A DNA stretch of 64,000 nucleotides, taken from contig JAQYLT010000077.1 in assembly GCA_028719885.1 (NCBI GenBank), positions 1 to 64,000 on the forward strand, in the 5' to 3' direction. Positions 7,917 to 16,688 of this stretch are shown here, piece after piece. The notes under the pieces are model-generated. The model saw nothing but the letters and a program-made list of their open reading frames with translations, was not told the origin of the DNA and searched no databases. The number at the start of each line of letters is the position of its first letter. Within the stretch, counting starts at the first letter, position 1. The stretch is from Bacillota bacterium. Lineage in GTDB: Bacteria; Bacillota; Clostridia; Oscillospirales; Oscillospiraceae. A program made the position numbers and the translations under genes.

Positions 7917-8285
7917 TTACAGCTCGGCAATGGCCTCGATCTCGCACAGGACTCCCTTGGGCAGCGCCTTGGCCGCCACGCAGCTGCGGGCGGGCTTGGA
8001 GGTGAAATGCTTCTCGTAGACCCCGTTGAACGCGGCGAAATCCCCCATGTCCGCCACAAAGCAGGTGGTTTTTACCACCTTTTCCATGGAAGAGCCAGCA
8101 GCCTCCAGCACGGCGGCCACATTCTTGCAGGACTGCTCTGCCTGGGCCTGGATGCCCTCGGCCACTGCGCCGGTGGCGGGGTCAACGGGAATCTGGCCGG
8201 ATACAAAAACCAGCTCGCCGACAATTTTGCCCTGGGAATAGGGCCCGATGGCAGCAGGGGCGTTCTGAGTGGAAATGGTTTTCAT
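7917..8285 (-). CDS. ridA: RidA family reactive intermediate/imine deaminase
   Basis: A 122-residue protein of the RidA/YjgF/UK114 family, full length. Family features are AIGPYSQG near the N-terminus, VFVSGQIPVDP, the ligand-binding Arg in KPARSCV (R100) and the C-terminal CEIEAIA. RidA proteins are small cytosolic trimers that hydrolyse 2-aminoacrylate and similar imines released by PLP enzymes. It is the first gene of the ridA-aminotransferase-NhaC operon, with a strong RBS (AAGGAGG) and a promoter whose -35 region is covered by a perfect inverted repeat (8367-8394). This suggests regulation by the divergent YheO-like regulator. Confidence 0.93.
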   Translation of the reverse strand: MKTISTQNAPAAIGPYSQGKIVGELVFVSGQIPVDPATGAVAEGIQAQAEQSCKNVAAVLEAAGSSMEKVVKTTCFVADMGDFAAFNGVYEKHFTSKPARSCVAAKALPKGVLCEIEAIAEL

Positions 8286-8314
8286 AGAAAATTCCTCCTT
8301 AAAGAATTTCAGTT

Positions 8315-8338
8315 ATAACTAAAAATTTATTTAGTTAT
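8315..8338. promoter_or_regulatory. Inverted repeat, candidate operator 2
   Basis: Perfect 9-bp inverted repeat ATAACTAAA-N6-TTTAGTTAT in the ridA leader just downstream of the -10 box. It shares the ACTAAA core with the repeat at 8367-8394. Confidence 0.6.
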
Positions 8339-8347
8339 TTTGAATTT

Positions 8348-8376
8348 ATTATAGGGCTGCATTTCCTTTTAGTCAA
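8348..8376 (-). promoter_or_regulatory. Promoter of ridA-aminotransferase-NhaC operon
   Basis: TTGACT (8371-8376) and TATAAT (8348-8353), 17 bp apart, on the minus strand. The -35 hexamer lies inside the inverted repeat 8367-8394. Confidence 0.7.
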
Positions 8377-8394
8377 TTAGAATTTTGACTAAAA
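8367..8394. promoter_or_regulatory. Inverted repeat, candidate operator 1
   Basis: Perfect 10-bp inverted repeat TTTTAGTCAA-N8-TTGACTAAAA overlapping the -35 box of the ridA promoter, about 100 bp upstream of the regulator's own promoter. Confidence 0.65.
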
Positions 8395-8423
8395 ATAATC
8401 TTTGTCATATTGTTAAAAAATAC

Positions 8424-8460
8424 TCTGATTCTTTTGGAAAAACATCACAAAGGAATCAGA
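8424..8460. promoter_or_regulatory. Third inverted repeat in the divergent region
   Basis: TCTGATTC (8424-8431) and GAATCAGA (8453-8460) form an 8-bp inverted repeat separated by 21 bp, just upstream of the regulator promoter. Role unknown. Confidence 0.35.
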
Positions 8461-8468
8461 TTTTGTTC

Positions 8469-8497
8469 TTGCCTTTTCCGGATTTCTTTTGTAAAAT
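8469..8497 (+). promoter_or_regulatory. Promoter of YheO-like regulator
   Basis: TTGCCT (8469-8474) and TAAAAT (8492-8497), 17 bp spacing, 32 bp upstream of the start codon. Confidence 0.5.
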
Positions 8498-8529
8498 AAA
8501 AACGCATTAAGGAAAGAGGTACCAATGCC

Positions 8530-9198
8530 ATGAACGACAGGAGTCTCACCGCAGAGGATCTGCGGATATTGGATAGCTACAAAACCCTTGCCGAGGGGCT
8601 GGCCGCCTACCTGGGCGCCAGCTACGAGGTGACCGTTCACAGTTTGGGAGATTTGAACCACTCCGTCATCAAAATCATGAACGGCTTCCACACCGGCCGC
8701 ACCGAGGGCTCCCCCATCACGGACCTGGGAATCTCCATGCTGAAAAAGCTGGAGGCCAACGATTCCGACCAGGATTATCAGGTGTATTTCAGCAAGAATA
8801 AGCTGGGAGAGCCCATGAAATCCACCACCATCGCCATCCGGGGAAAGGGCCGGCGAATCATCGGACTGCTGTGCATCAACCTGTACCTGGGCACCCCACT
8901 GCTGGACTATCTGTCCGAGCTGCTGCCCCAGGATTCCTCGGTGTTCACCGCGGAGAATTTTGCTCAGAATTCGGTGAATGCGGTGGAGCAGAAGCTGCAC
9001 GAGGCCAAGAACCAGGTCATGAATGATGCCTCCATTCTCCCCTCCATGCGGAACAAGGAAATCATCCGGCTGCTGCAGTCCCGTCATGTGTTCGAGCTGA
9101 AAAACTCCGTGGAGCTGGTGGCCAATGAACTGGGCATCAGCGTAAACACCGTGTATTTCCATTTAAGGAATCTCACAAAAGCCCCCGGCCGGGGATAA
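8530..9198 (+). CDS. YheO/DauR-like transcriptional regulator (PAS-like plus HTH)
   Basis: A 222-residue protein with the two-domain layout of the YheO family. An N-terminal PAS-like domain covers residues 10-120 (YEVTVHSLGDLNHSVIKI, then TTIAIRGKGRRIIGLLCINL). A C-terminal helix-turn-helix covers about 170-218 (RNKEIIRLLQSRHVFELKNS, VANELGISVNTVYFHLRNL). The best-known relative, DauR, controls D-amino acid catabolism genes. Here it is divergent from the ridA-aminotransferase-NhaC operon with perfect inverted repeats between, so it probably controls that operon in response to an amino acid or related ligand. The start at 8530 follows GAGG; an ATG six bases earlier runs straight into a stop. 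Confidence 0.85.
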   Translation: MNDRSLTAEDLRILDSYKTLAEGLAAYLGASYEVTVHSLGDLNHSVIKIMNGFHTGRTEGSPITDLGISMLKKLEANDSDQDYQVYFSKNKLGEPMKSTTIAIRGKGRRIIGLLCINLYLGTPLLDYLSELLPQDSSVFTAENFAQNSVNAVEQKLHEAKNQVMNDASILPSMRNKEIIRLLQSRHVFELKNSVELVANELGISVNTVYFHLRNLTKAPGRG

Positions 9199-9210
9199 TC
9201 AAAAGAAAAG

Positions 9211-9244
9211 CGGCGTCTGACTTGGGAAACCAAATCAGACGCCG
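9211..9244. terminator. Bidirectional terminator
   Basis: Long stem CGGCGTCTGA/TCAGACGCCG closed by a GAAA loop, with T-rich tracts on both sides. It separates the regulator from the convergent ABC exporter operon. Confidence 0.8.
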
Positions 9245-9314
9245 TTGTCTTATAGCTGCATTATCGTTATTTCTTCCAAATTTGTCAATAGCTTTTTATG
9301 CATTATTACCGAGC

Positions 9315-11213
9315 TCATTCCAATTCAAAGGCGCCGGTGTAGAGCCGGTAGTAGGTGCCCTTTTGGGCGATGAGGTCATCGTGGGTGCCCCGCTCAATGA
9401 TTCTGCCGTGGTCCAGCACCATGATGCAGTCGGAATTGCGGACGGTGGACAGCCGGTGGGCAATGACGAAGACAGTTCTGCCTTTCATCAGCGCGTCCAT
9501 GCCCGCCTGGACCTGGGCCTCGGTGTAGGTATCGATGGAGGAGGTGGCCTCGTCCAGGATCATCACCGGGGGATCTGCCACGGCGGCCCGGGCAATGGCG
9601 ATCAGCTGCCGCTGACCCTGGGAGAGCCGGGCGGCGTTGCCGGTGAGCATGGTGTTGTAGCCCTCGGGCAAGCGGGTGATGAAGTCGTGGGCGTTGGCCA
9701 GCTTGGCGGCGTGGATGCACTCTTCATCGGTGGCATCCAGTCTGCCGTAGCGGATGTTGTCCATCACCGTGCCGGTGAACAGGTTGGTCTCCTGGAGCAC
9801 CACGCCCAGAGAGCGGCGCAGATCGCTCTTGCAGATTTTATTGATGTTGATGTCATCGTAGCGGATCTTGCCGTCGTCAATGTCGTAGAACCGGTTGATC
9901 AGGTTGGTAATGGTGGTTTTCCCCGCGCCGGTGGCGCCCACAAAGGCGATTTTCTGGCCGGGCTTGGCGTACAGGGACACATCATGAAGCACCGACTTCT
10001 CCGGCACATAGCCAAAGTCCACATGCTCCATATAGATGTCGCCCTTGAGCTCCCGGTAGGTGGTGGTACCGTCGGCCTTGTGGTAGTGCTTCCAGGCCCA
10101 GTGGCCGGTGCGCTCCGGGGTTTCCGTGATGTTGCCCGCCTCGTCGATTTTGGCATTGACCAGGTGGACATAGCCCTGGTCCTGCTCCGGCTGCTCATCC
10201 ATCAGCTCAAAGATTCGCTCCGCCCCCGCCAGGGCCATGATGATGGAGTTGATCTGGTTGGAGATTTGGGAGATGGGCATGTTGAAGCTCCGGGACAGAA
10301 TCATAAAGGCCATCAGGCTGCCCAGGGTGAGCATTTTTCCCTGAGAGCCCACCACCATCATGCCGCCCACAATGGCCAGGATGGCATACTGGATATAGCC
10401 CAGGTTATTGTTGACGGGGCCCATGATGTTGGAGAATTTGCCGGCGGCATAGGCGTTGGCGCAGAGCTTGTCGTTCAGCGCATCGAATTCCTTTTCGCAG
10501 ACGCCCTCGTGGTTGAAAATCTTCACCACCCGCTGCCCCGTGATCATCTCCTCAATATAGCCGTTCACCGCGCCCAGGGACTGCTGCTGGCCGATGAAAT
10601 ACTTGCCGGACTTCCCTGCCAGATATTTGGTGACGAACACAATGGCGGAAATGGTGAACAGCATCACGATAAACAGCAGCCAGCTGGTGTCGATGAGGTT
10701 CCAGGCCACCACCACCAGGGTGATGATGGAGGAAACGCACTGGGGGATGGCCTGGCTGACCATCTGCCGCAGGGTGTCGATGTCGCTGGTATAGCGGGAC
10801 ATGATGTTGCCGGCGGTGTTGGAATCGAAATACCGCAGGGGCAGGCGCTGCATCTTCACAAACATCTCATCCCGGATGGTCTTCTGGGTTCCCTGACTCA
10901 CATCCACCATGAGGTAATTAAAGAGGAAAGAGCTGAGAATGCCCAGGGCGAAGATCAGGGCGATTTTCGTCAGATAGCCCACCATGGGGCCATAATCCTG
11001 GGAGCCGGATTCCACCATGGGCAGAATGTAGTCGTCCACCAAGGTGCCCAGGCTGCGACTGCCCATGGTCTGAGCAAAGGAGCTGAGGAAAATGCACACA
11101 AGCACGATAATCAGCACCGGCATGTATTTCCGCATGTAGCGCAGCAGCCGGGTCAGGGTCTTTTTCGGGTTCCGGGCCATCCGGCCGTCTCCCCGCATTT
11201 TCACAGGAGGCAT
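9315..11213 (-). CDS. ABC exporter half-transporter with canonical ATPase site (MdlB-like)
   Basis: A 632-residue fused membrane/ATPase subunit with six hydrophobic segments in the first 330 residues. An insertion-like stretch (VNAKIDEAGNITETPERTGH) precedes the nucleotide-binding domain. The NBD shows Walker A GATGAGKTT, ABC signature LSQGQRQ and a canonical Walker B with catalytic Glu (MILDEATSSID). It overlaps the preceding half-transporter gene by one base (TAATG), implying coupled translation and a heterodimer. Several Met codons exist near the start (residues 1, 6, 12); the first fits the overlap. Probable role is export of drugs, lipids or peptides, under the upstream MarR regulator. 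Confidence 0.9.
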   Translation of the reverse strand: MPPVKMRGDGRMARNPKKTLTRLLRYMRKYMPVLIIVLVCIFLSSFAQTMGSRSLGTLVDDYILPMVESGSQDYGPMVGYLTKIALIFALGILSSFLFNYLMVDVSQGTQKTIRDEMFVKMQRLPLRYFDSNTAGNIMSRYTSDIDTLRQMVSQAIPQCVSSIITLVVVAWNLIDTSWLLFIVMLFTISAIVFVTKYLAGKSGKYFIGQQQSLGAVNGYIEEMITGQRVVKIFNHEGVCEKEFDALNDKLCANAYAAGKFSNIMGPVNNNLGYIQYAILAIVGGMMVVGSQGKMLTLGSLMAFMILSRSFNMPISQISNQINSIIMALAGAERIFELMDEQPEQDQGYVHLVNAKIDEAGNITETPERTGHWAWKHYHKADGTTTYRELKGDIYMEHVDFGYVPEKSVLHDVSLYAKPGQKIAFVGATGAGKTTITNLINRFYDIDDGKIRYDDININKICKSDLRRSLGVVLQETNLFTGTVMDNIRYGRLDATDEECIHAAKLANAHDFITRLPEGYNTMLTGNAARLSQGQRQLIAIARAAVADPPVMILDEATSSIDTYTEAQVQAGMDALMKGRTVFVIAHRLSTVRNSDCIMVLDHGRIIERGTHDDLIAQKGTYYRLYTGAFELE

Positions 11214-12958
11214 TATTCATCCCTTCCTTTCTGCTGGGTGTAGTAGAGGTCCTGGTAGATTTTGGAGCTTTCCAGCAGCTGCTCATGGGTGCCGGACTCC
11301 AGAATTCTGCCGCCCTCCATAATAAGGATCAGGTCCGCATCCTGAATGGAGGAAATCCGCTGGGCGATGATCAGCTTGGTGGTATTGGGGATCTCCTCCC
11401 GGAAGGCCTTGCGGATCATGGCATCGGTGCGGGTATCCACGGCGGAGGTGGAGTCGTCCAAAATGAGAATTTTTGGCTTTTTCAGCAGGGCCCGGGCGAT
11501 GCAAAGCCGCTGTTTCTGGCCGCCGGAGACGTTGGTGCCACCCTGCTCAATGTGGGTATCGTAGCCGTCGGGGAAGCTCTGAATGAATTCATCGGCGCAG
11601 GCCAGCTTACAGGCGTGGACCAGCTCTTCATCCGTCGCCTCCGGGTTGCCCCAGCGCAGGTTCTCCTTGATGGTGCCGGAGAACAGGGTGTTTTTCTGGA
11701 GCACCATGGCCACATTGTCCCGCAGCGACTCCAGGCAATAGTCCCGCACATCCACGCCGCCCACCTTCAGGCTGCCCGCCGTCACATCGTACAGCCGGGG
11801 GATCAGCTGCACCAGGGTGGACTTGGAGGAGCCGGTGGCACCCAGGATGCCCACGGTGGCGCCGGAGGGGATGTGGAGATTCACATTCTGCAGGGCGTCC
11901 AGCTTGGCTTTCTCGGAATAGCGGAAAGAAACATTTTCAAAATCGATGGAGCCGTCCTTTACCTCCTTCACCGGGTTCTGGGGAGAGACCAGGTTGGGCT
12001 CCTCTGCCAGCAGCTCCGCGCAGCGGCGCATGGGAGCCCGGGACATGATCATCATCACGAACACCATGGAAAGCATCATCAGGCTGGAGAGAATCTGGGT
12101 GGTATAGGTGAGCATGGAGCTGAGCTCGCCGGTGGTCAGGCCATGACCGGGCAGGTTCCCGGAGGCGACGACCATTCTGGCGCCGAACCAGGAGATCAGC
12201 AGCATACAGGCATAGACGCAGAACTGCATCACCGGGTTGTTCAGGGCCAGGATATGCTCTGCCTTGCAGAACAGGCGGTAGATCTCCCCGGAGATGCCGG
12301 TGAATTTCTCCACCTCTTTTTCCTCCCGGACGAAGCTCTTCACCACCCGGATGCCGTGGACATTCTCCTGGACCACATTGTTCAGGCTGTCGTAGGTTTT
12401 GAACACCTTGTCGAAAATCTTGAACACCATGGGCATCAGGCCGAAGAGCACCAGCATCAAAAGCGGCAGCGCAATGCAGTATACCAGGCTCAGCTTCACG
12501 CTGATCCGCATGGCGGAAATCAGAGCCAGCACCAGCATCATGGGGCAGCGGATGGCCATGCGGATCATCATCTGGAAGGCCATCTGGATATTGGCCACAT
12601 CCGAGGTCAGCCGGGTGACGATGGAGGCGGTGGAGAATTTGTCGATGTTGGAAAAGCTGAATTCCTGCACATGGTAATACATGTCATGGCGCAGATTCTT
12701 GGCAAAGCCGGTGCCGGCCTTGGCGGCAAACACCGCCGACGCGGAGCCGAAGCAGAGGGATGCCACGGCGCACAGCATCAGAAGCAAAGACTGCTGCACC
12801 ACCACCGTCATGTTTTGCTGGACGATGCCGTAGTCATAGAGCTTTGCCATCACCAGAGGAATCAGCACCTCCATGGCCACCTCGCCCACCATGCACACCG
12901 GGCTGAGGATGGCCGGCCATTTGTATTCCCGGACGCACCGGGCCAATCGTTTGATCAT
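11213..12958 (-). CDS. ABC exporter half-transporter with degenerate ATPase site (MdlA-like)
   Basis: A 581-residue half-transporter with six membrane segments and an NBD. Walker A is GATGSSKST, the ABC signature is VSGGQKQR, and Walker B reads ILILDDSTSAVD, where the usual catalytic Glu is Asp. This asymmetry is typical of heterodimeric type IV exporters (TM287/288, LmrCD class), where one subunit carries the degenerate site. It overlaps the MarR gene by four bases (ATGA) and the partner exporter gene by one base. The three form one operon; the substrate is unknown. Confidence 0.9.
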   Translation of the reverse strand: MIKRLARCVREYKWPAILSPVCMVGEVAMEVLIPLVMAKLYDYGIVQQNMTVVVQQSLLLMLCAVASLCFGSASAVFAAKAGTGFAKNLRHDMYYHVQEFSFSNIDKFSTASIVTRLTSDVANIQMAFQMMIRMAIRCPMMLVLALISAMRISVKLSLVYCIALPLLMLVLFGLMPMVFKIFDKVFKTYDSLNNVVQENVHGIRVVKSFVREEKEVEKFTGISGEIYRLFCKAEHILALNNPVMQFCVYACMLLISWFGARMVVASGNLPGHGLTTGELSSMLTYTTQILSSLMMLSMVFVMMIMSRAPMRRCAELLAEEPNLVSPQNPVKEVKDGSIDFENVSFRYSEKAKLDALQNVNLHIPSGATVGILGATGSSKSTLVQLIPRLYDVTAGSLKVGGVDVRDYCLESLRDNVAMVLQKNTLFSGTIKENLRWGNPEATDEELVHACKLACADEFIQSFPDGYDTHIEQGGTNVSGGQKQRLCIARALLKKPKILILDDSTSAVDTRTDAMIRKAFREEIPNTTKLIIAQRISSIQDADLILIMEGGRILESGTHEQLLESSKIYQDLYYTQQKGRDE

Positions 12959-13410
12959 TCGTTGGTTTCCTCCTCTTCAAATTGAAAGTTGGACTGACTG
13001 CCCATGTTCTCCACCGCCCGGGTGAGCAATGTGGCAAACTGCTCCTTTTCCTCCTGGGTGAAGCCCTGGACGACCCGTTTCTCATTCTCCAAAATGACAT
13101 GGAAAATCCTTTCATGACAGTCCAGGCCCTTGGGCGAAACGTAAATCCGCTTGCAGCGGCCATCTCTCTCGTCCGGACGGAACTCAATGAAGCTTTTCTT
13201 CTCCAAACGGGACAGCAGCCCGGATACCGTGGGATGGCTCAGGTGGAATTCCTCCTCGATGTCCTTGGCACAGAGGGGTTCCCCCCGCCGGGCCAGGTAG
13301 CCCATCACTCTGCCCTGGGCCGAGGTCAGCTCCATCTGGGCCAGCGCCGCCGTGATGGATTGGGAACAGGCGCAGTGCAGCAGCCGGAACATATGACCAT
13401 AGTGAAACAA
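12955..13410 (-). CDS. MarR-family transcriptional regulator
   Basis: A winged-helix regulator of about 151 residues. The core shows ELTSAQGRVMGYLARRGEPL, the recognition region DIEEEFHLSHPTVSGLLSRL and the beta wing IEFRPDERDGRCKRIYVSPKG. I place the start at a TTG at 13410, which has AGGTGA a few bases upstream. An upstream TTG (13443) would give 162 residues, and an ATG at the HMFRLLHC stretch lacks an RBS, so the N-terminus is uncertain. It is the first gene of the operon with the two exporter subunits, an arrangement typical of ligand-relieved repression. Confidence 0.85.
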   Translation of the reverse strand: MFHYGHMFRLLHCACSQSITAALAQMELTSAQGRVMGYLARRGEPLCAKDIEEEFHLSHPTVSGLLSRLEKKSFIEFRPDERDGRCKRIYVSPKGLDCHERIFHVILENEKRVVQGFTQEEKEQFATLLTRAVENMGSQSNFQFEEEETNE

Positions 13411-13453
13411 GCAATCACCTGCTTTCCTGAATTTATGTCGCAAGCTACGCGAA

Positions 13454-13482
13454 AGTGTAGCATACTACCTATCTTTTTTCAA
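13454..13482 (-). promoter_or_regulatory. Promoter and candidate operator of MarR-ABC operon
   Basis: TTGAAA (13477-13482) and TACACT (13454-13459), 17 bp apart. Inverted motifs overlap the -10: GCTAC-N8-GTAGC (13444-13461) and GTAG-N4-CTAC (13457-13468). They are candidate autoregulatory MarR sites. Confidence 0.45.
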
Positions 13483-13561
13483 GGGGGGCCACAAAAATTT
13501 AACATTTCCCCCGTCCACCCCTGGAAGATGTTACCATCATATTAAGATTGTGTTACTTCCC

Positions 13562-13590
13562 TTGATTTTTCCCGGTTTATTCGGTATACT
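13562..13590 (+). promoter_or_regulatory. Promoter of SH3-repeat protein gene
   Basis: TTGATT (13562-13567) and TATACT (13585-13590) spaced 17 bp, 34 bp upstream of the start codon. Confidence 0.55.
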
Positions 13591-13624
13591 TTTCCATATC
13601 TGGAAAGGATCGGAGGGACTCCTG

Positions 13625-14941
13625 ATGCAATCATTATCCGCGCTTCTTCTCTCTGCGGCACTGCTTCTGGGCGCAATCGCCGTTCAGAACGCTGACACCA
13701 GCGCCGCAGCCAAGATGGGCAGCTATTTCATTCGGGTGCTGGAGGCCGCCATGCACGTTGAGGCCGACGCGCCCACGCCTTCCTCAGTTAAAAACATCGC
13801 CACCGTAAAAAGCAGCGCCAATCTGTACAGCTCCTACAGCCAGACTACAAAGGTGCTGGCCCAGCTGAAAAAGGGCGACGAGCTGAGCATCAAGCGCAGG
13901 GCGGTCTTTTCCTCTACCGAGTGGGTATATGCCACCGCCCCGGACTACCATGTCTCCGGCTGGGTGCTGGTTTCCCAGCTGAATATGCCCGGCATTGTGA
14001 CAGACGCTGACCTAAGCAGCGATGAAATCTCCGAAGAATACATTCCCGCCTACGCCAAAATGGGCATTGTTTCCACCAGCCAGCTGAACATCCGCACCGC
14101 CCCGGGCACCGGCTTCGACCGAATCGGCAGCTACAGCAGCGGCGACCGGGTAGGCATCATCGAAACCAACAACGGCTGGGGCCGCACCGCGAAGGGATGG
14201 ATCTACCTGGGCTATGTGTACATGGACGGCCAGGTGGGGCAGAATCCCATGGTGGGCAATGTCACCGCCGATCTGCTCAACGTCCGCTCCGGCCCCGGCC
14301 TGGATTATACCGTATGCGGCTCCTACCGCAAGGGGGAGCGTCTGCTGATTCTGGAGCAGGTCTACGCCGACGGCGGCTACTGGGGCTGCACCCGGCTGGG
14401 CTGGGTGAGCATGAATTACATCCAGGCCGACTGCATCCCCGGCACCCTCACCCCCATCTACGGCTACGGCACCATCAAGGACAGCGTCCTCTACGTCTAT
14501 CCCACCGCCGGCACGGACCAGGCTGCCGTGGGGCAGATTCCCCAAAACAGTGTGGTTCCCATTTTGGAGGTCTCCAAGGTGGGCAATGTGCTCTGGGGCC
14601 GCATTACCGCCGGATGGATTGCCATGACCAACGTGGATATGCGGGCCGTTTTTGAGCAGACGATTATCCCGGCGCCGCCCATTCTGCCCGTTATCCCCAC
14701 AGAGCCTCCCACGGAAGAGACCACCGCCCCCACGGAAGAGACCACCGAAGCCACGACAGAAGCCACTACCGAGGCAACAACCGAGGCGACCACGGAAGCA
14801 ACTACCGAAGCAACCACCGAGGCAACGACAGAGGCGACAACAGAAGCAACCACGGAAGCAACCACCGAGGCAACGACAGAGGCTACAGCGGAGGCTACCA
14901 CCGAAGCAACGGCAGAAGCAACCACCGAATCTGCCTCCTGA
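13625..14941 (+). CDS. Secreted protein with four bacterial SH3 repeats and Thr/Glu-rich tail
   Basis: A 438-residue exported protein. The start at 13625 has GGAGG eight bases upstream and opens a signal sequence (MQSLSALLLSAALLLGAIAV). Four bacterial SH3 (SH3_3-like) repeats follow, recognisable by NLYSS / LNIRTAPG / LNVRSGPG / LYVYPTAG at their starts and W-G-x-GW near their ends. The last ~85 residues are low-complexity TTEATTEA repeats, a flexible spacer type common in gut Firmicutes surface proteins. There is no catalytic domain and no C-terminal anchor. A wall-binding role is likely, substrate unknown. The repetitive tail could vary in length between strains. Confidence 0.8.
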   Translation: MQSLSALLLSAALLLGAIAVQNADTSAAAKMGSYFIRVLEAAMHVEADAPTPSSVKNIATVKSSANLYSSYSQTTKVLAQLKKGDELSIKRRAVFSSTEWVYATAPDYHVSGWVLVSQLNMPGIVTDADLSSDEISEEYIPAYAKMGIVSTSQLNIRTAPGTGFDRIGSYSSGDRVGIIETNNGWGRTAKGWIYLGYVYMDGQVGQNPMVGNVTADLLNVRSGPGLDYTVCGSYRKGERLLILEQVYADGGYWGCTRLGWVSMNYIQADCIPGTLTPIYGYGTIKDSVLYVYPTAGTDQAAVGQIPQNSVVPILEVSKVGNVLWGRITAGWIAMTNVDMRAVFEQTIIPAPPILPVIPTEPPTEETTAPTEETTEATTEATTEATTEATTEATTEATTEATTEATTEATTEATTEATTEATAEATTEATAEATTESAS

Positions 14942-14953
14942 TTCAAAAAAATG

Positions 14954-14986
14954 ACGGCTGACTACTTTGGGTCAGCCGTTATTTTT
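14954..14986 (+). terminator. Terminator of SH3-repeat protein gene
   Basis: Stem ACGGCTGAC/GTCAGCCGT followed by ATTTTTAT, starting 13 bp after the stop codon. Confidence 0.8.
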
Positions 14987-15011
14987 ATGTCGAATTCTCT
15001 CAGCCTCCCGG

Positions 15012-15290
15012 CAAATTGGAATTTGGCGAGATAATTCGTAGGGAATGCATTCATGCATTCCGCTCTGGTTGCAAATCACCAGGGGTTATTGAATCGAAAA
15101 AACGTTGCGTTTTGCGTAGGGAACGGATTTATCCGTTCCGCCCGGTAACGTTTTTATGGGGTGCACGTTGAATGGAAAAATATTAAAAAAAGGACCCTGT
15201 TACCATCCAACGAACCATGGATATTAACTGACGTTTCGGAACGGATAAATCCGTTCCCTACGAACACGTTGAAAAATTTTCAATTCGACA
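15012..15290. repeat. GTAG-REP compound repeat, copy A2
   Basis: Runs from AAATTGGAATTTGGCGAGAT to an inverted AATTTTCAATT end. Contains GTAG-headed hairpins GGAATGCAT/ATGCATTCC and GGAACGGAT/ATCCGTTCC on the left and an inverted GGAACGGAT/ATCCGTTCC on the right. Located between two convergent genes. Confidence 0.75.
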
Positions 15291-15356
15291 AACACCGATT
15301 GTCGCTTTTATCCACATTCCATATTGTGCAATTATGTAAGGAATCTCGAAAACCAA

Positions 15357-16664
15357 TCAGACCTTTGCGGTCCTGCGTTCCTTGTTCAGCCGGTCGGCCT
15401 TGGTGAGCAGGACGAAGCCGATGGCAAACAGCACCACCAGGCATCCAACGCCGACGTTCTGGCCTTTCAGCTCCGCGCCGAAGAAATGGACCGTATGGTT
15501 ACCCATCAGGTCGGTGGTCAGCGCCACCAGTGCCGGGCCCATGGCGTCGGCGCCCTTGCCAAAAATATCCATCAGGCCGAAATATTCGCCGCTGCGCTCC
15601 GCCGGAATGATCTTGCCCAGGTAGGAACGGCTCAGGGCCTGAATGCCGCCCTGGAACATGCCCACCACCACTGCCAGCACCCAGAACTGCCAGAGGCTCT
15701 GCAGGAAAACGCCGAACAGGGCAATGCCGGCATAACAGACAATGCAGATCTTGATCAGCAGCGCCGTATCATAACGGTTGGAAAGCTTGCCGAAGAGAAT
15801 GGAGCAGGGAAAAGCCACGATCTGCGTCACCAGCAGCGCCAGCAGCAAGCCGGTGCTGTCCAGGCCCAGGGAGGAACCATAGGTGGTGGCCATGCCGATG
15901 ATGGTATACACACCGTCGATGAAGAAGAAAAACGCCACCAGGTACAGGAAAATGTGCTTTTCCTTTTTGACCTCCCGGAAAGTCTTGCCCAGCCGGCGGA
16001 AGGAGCCCAAAAGGGAGTTGCCGGTATGCTCCACAAAGGCACGCTGCCGATAGGATTTCAGCAGCGGCAGGGTGCAAAGAACCCACCAGGCGGCAGTGAG
16101 GCAGAAGGCCATCACCATGGCCGTACCGGTGGTGAGGCCGAAGCCCTGGGCATTGAGCACAAGCACCAGGCAGGCAACAAAGGGAATGACGGAGCCGATG
16201 TAGCCCAGGGCATAACCCATACTGGACACATTGTCCATCCGCTCCTCGGTGGTGATTTCCGGCAGCATGGCATCATAGAACACCAGGCTGGAGCTGAAGC
16301 CAATCTTCGCCACCACAAAAATCGCCAGGAACGACAGCCAGGACCAGGCCGCGCCCAACGCCGCACAGCCCACCGCGCCCAGCGCCATGCAGGCGGTGAA
16401 CAGTGGCTTTTTGAAGCCCCGGTGATCCGCCAGGGTGCCGCAGATGGGGCCAATCAGAGCCACCACAATGGTGGCAATGGAAAGGCCATAGCCCCAATAT
16501 GCAAAGCGCTGATCCTCGGTCAGTCCGGCAGCGGAGGTCAGCGAACCAAAGTAGATGGGAACGATGGCGGTGACCAGCAGGATGAAGGCGGAGTTGCCGA
16601 TGTCATAGAGCACCCAGTTCCACTCCTGCAGGGTCAGGTTCAGCATTTTCTGTAGTTTTTTCAT
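15357..16664 (-). CDS. MFS transporter, UMF1/Atg22-like family
   Basis: A 435-residue membrane protein with about twelve hydrophobic segments. It carries the UMF1-family hallmark near the N-terminus (EWNWVLYDIGNSAF) and the matching YDAMLPEITTEERMDNVSSM motif after helix 5, where UMF1 members have FYNAFLP-type sequence. Substrates of bacterial UMF1 proteins are mostly unknown; related eukaryotic Atg22 exports amino acids. It is monocistronic. Its start codon is about 25 bp from the left end of the MITE at 16689, whose end includes a TATAAA that could serve as a -10 box. Confidence 0.85.
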   Translation of the reverse strand: MKKLQKMLNLTLQEWNWVLYDIGNSAFILLVTAIVPIYFGSLTSAAGLTEDQRFAYWGYGLSIATIVVALIGPICGTLADHRGFKKPLFTACMALGAVGCAALGAAWSWLSFLAIFVVAKIGFSSSLVFYDAMLPEITTEERMDNVSSMGYALGYIGSVIPFVACLVLVLNAQGFGLTTGTAMVMAFCLTAAWWVLCTLPLLKSYRQRAFVEHTGNSLLGSFRRLGKTFREVKKEKHIFLYLVAFFFFIDGVYTIIGMATTYGSSLGLDSTGLLLALLVTQIVAFPCSILFGKLSNRYDTALLIKICIVCYAGIALFGVFLQSLWQFWVLAVVVGMFQGGIQALSRSYLGKIIPAERSGEYFGLMDIFGKGADAMGPALVALTTDLMGNHTVHFFGAELKGQNVGVGCLVVLFAIGFVLLTKADRLNKERRTAKV

Positions 16665-16688
16665 CTTTCTCTCTCCTGTTGCGTTTTA

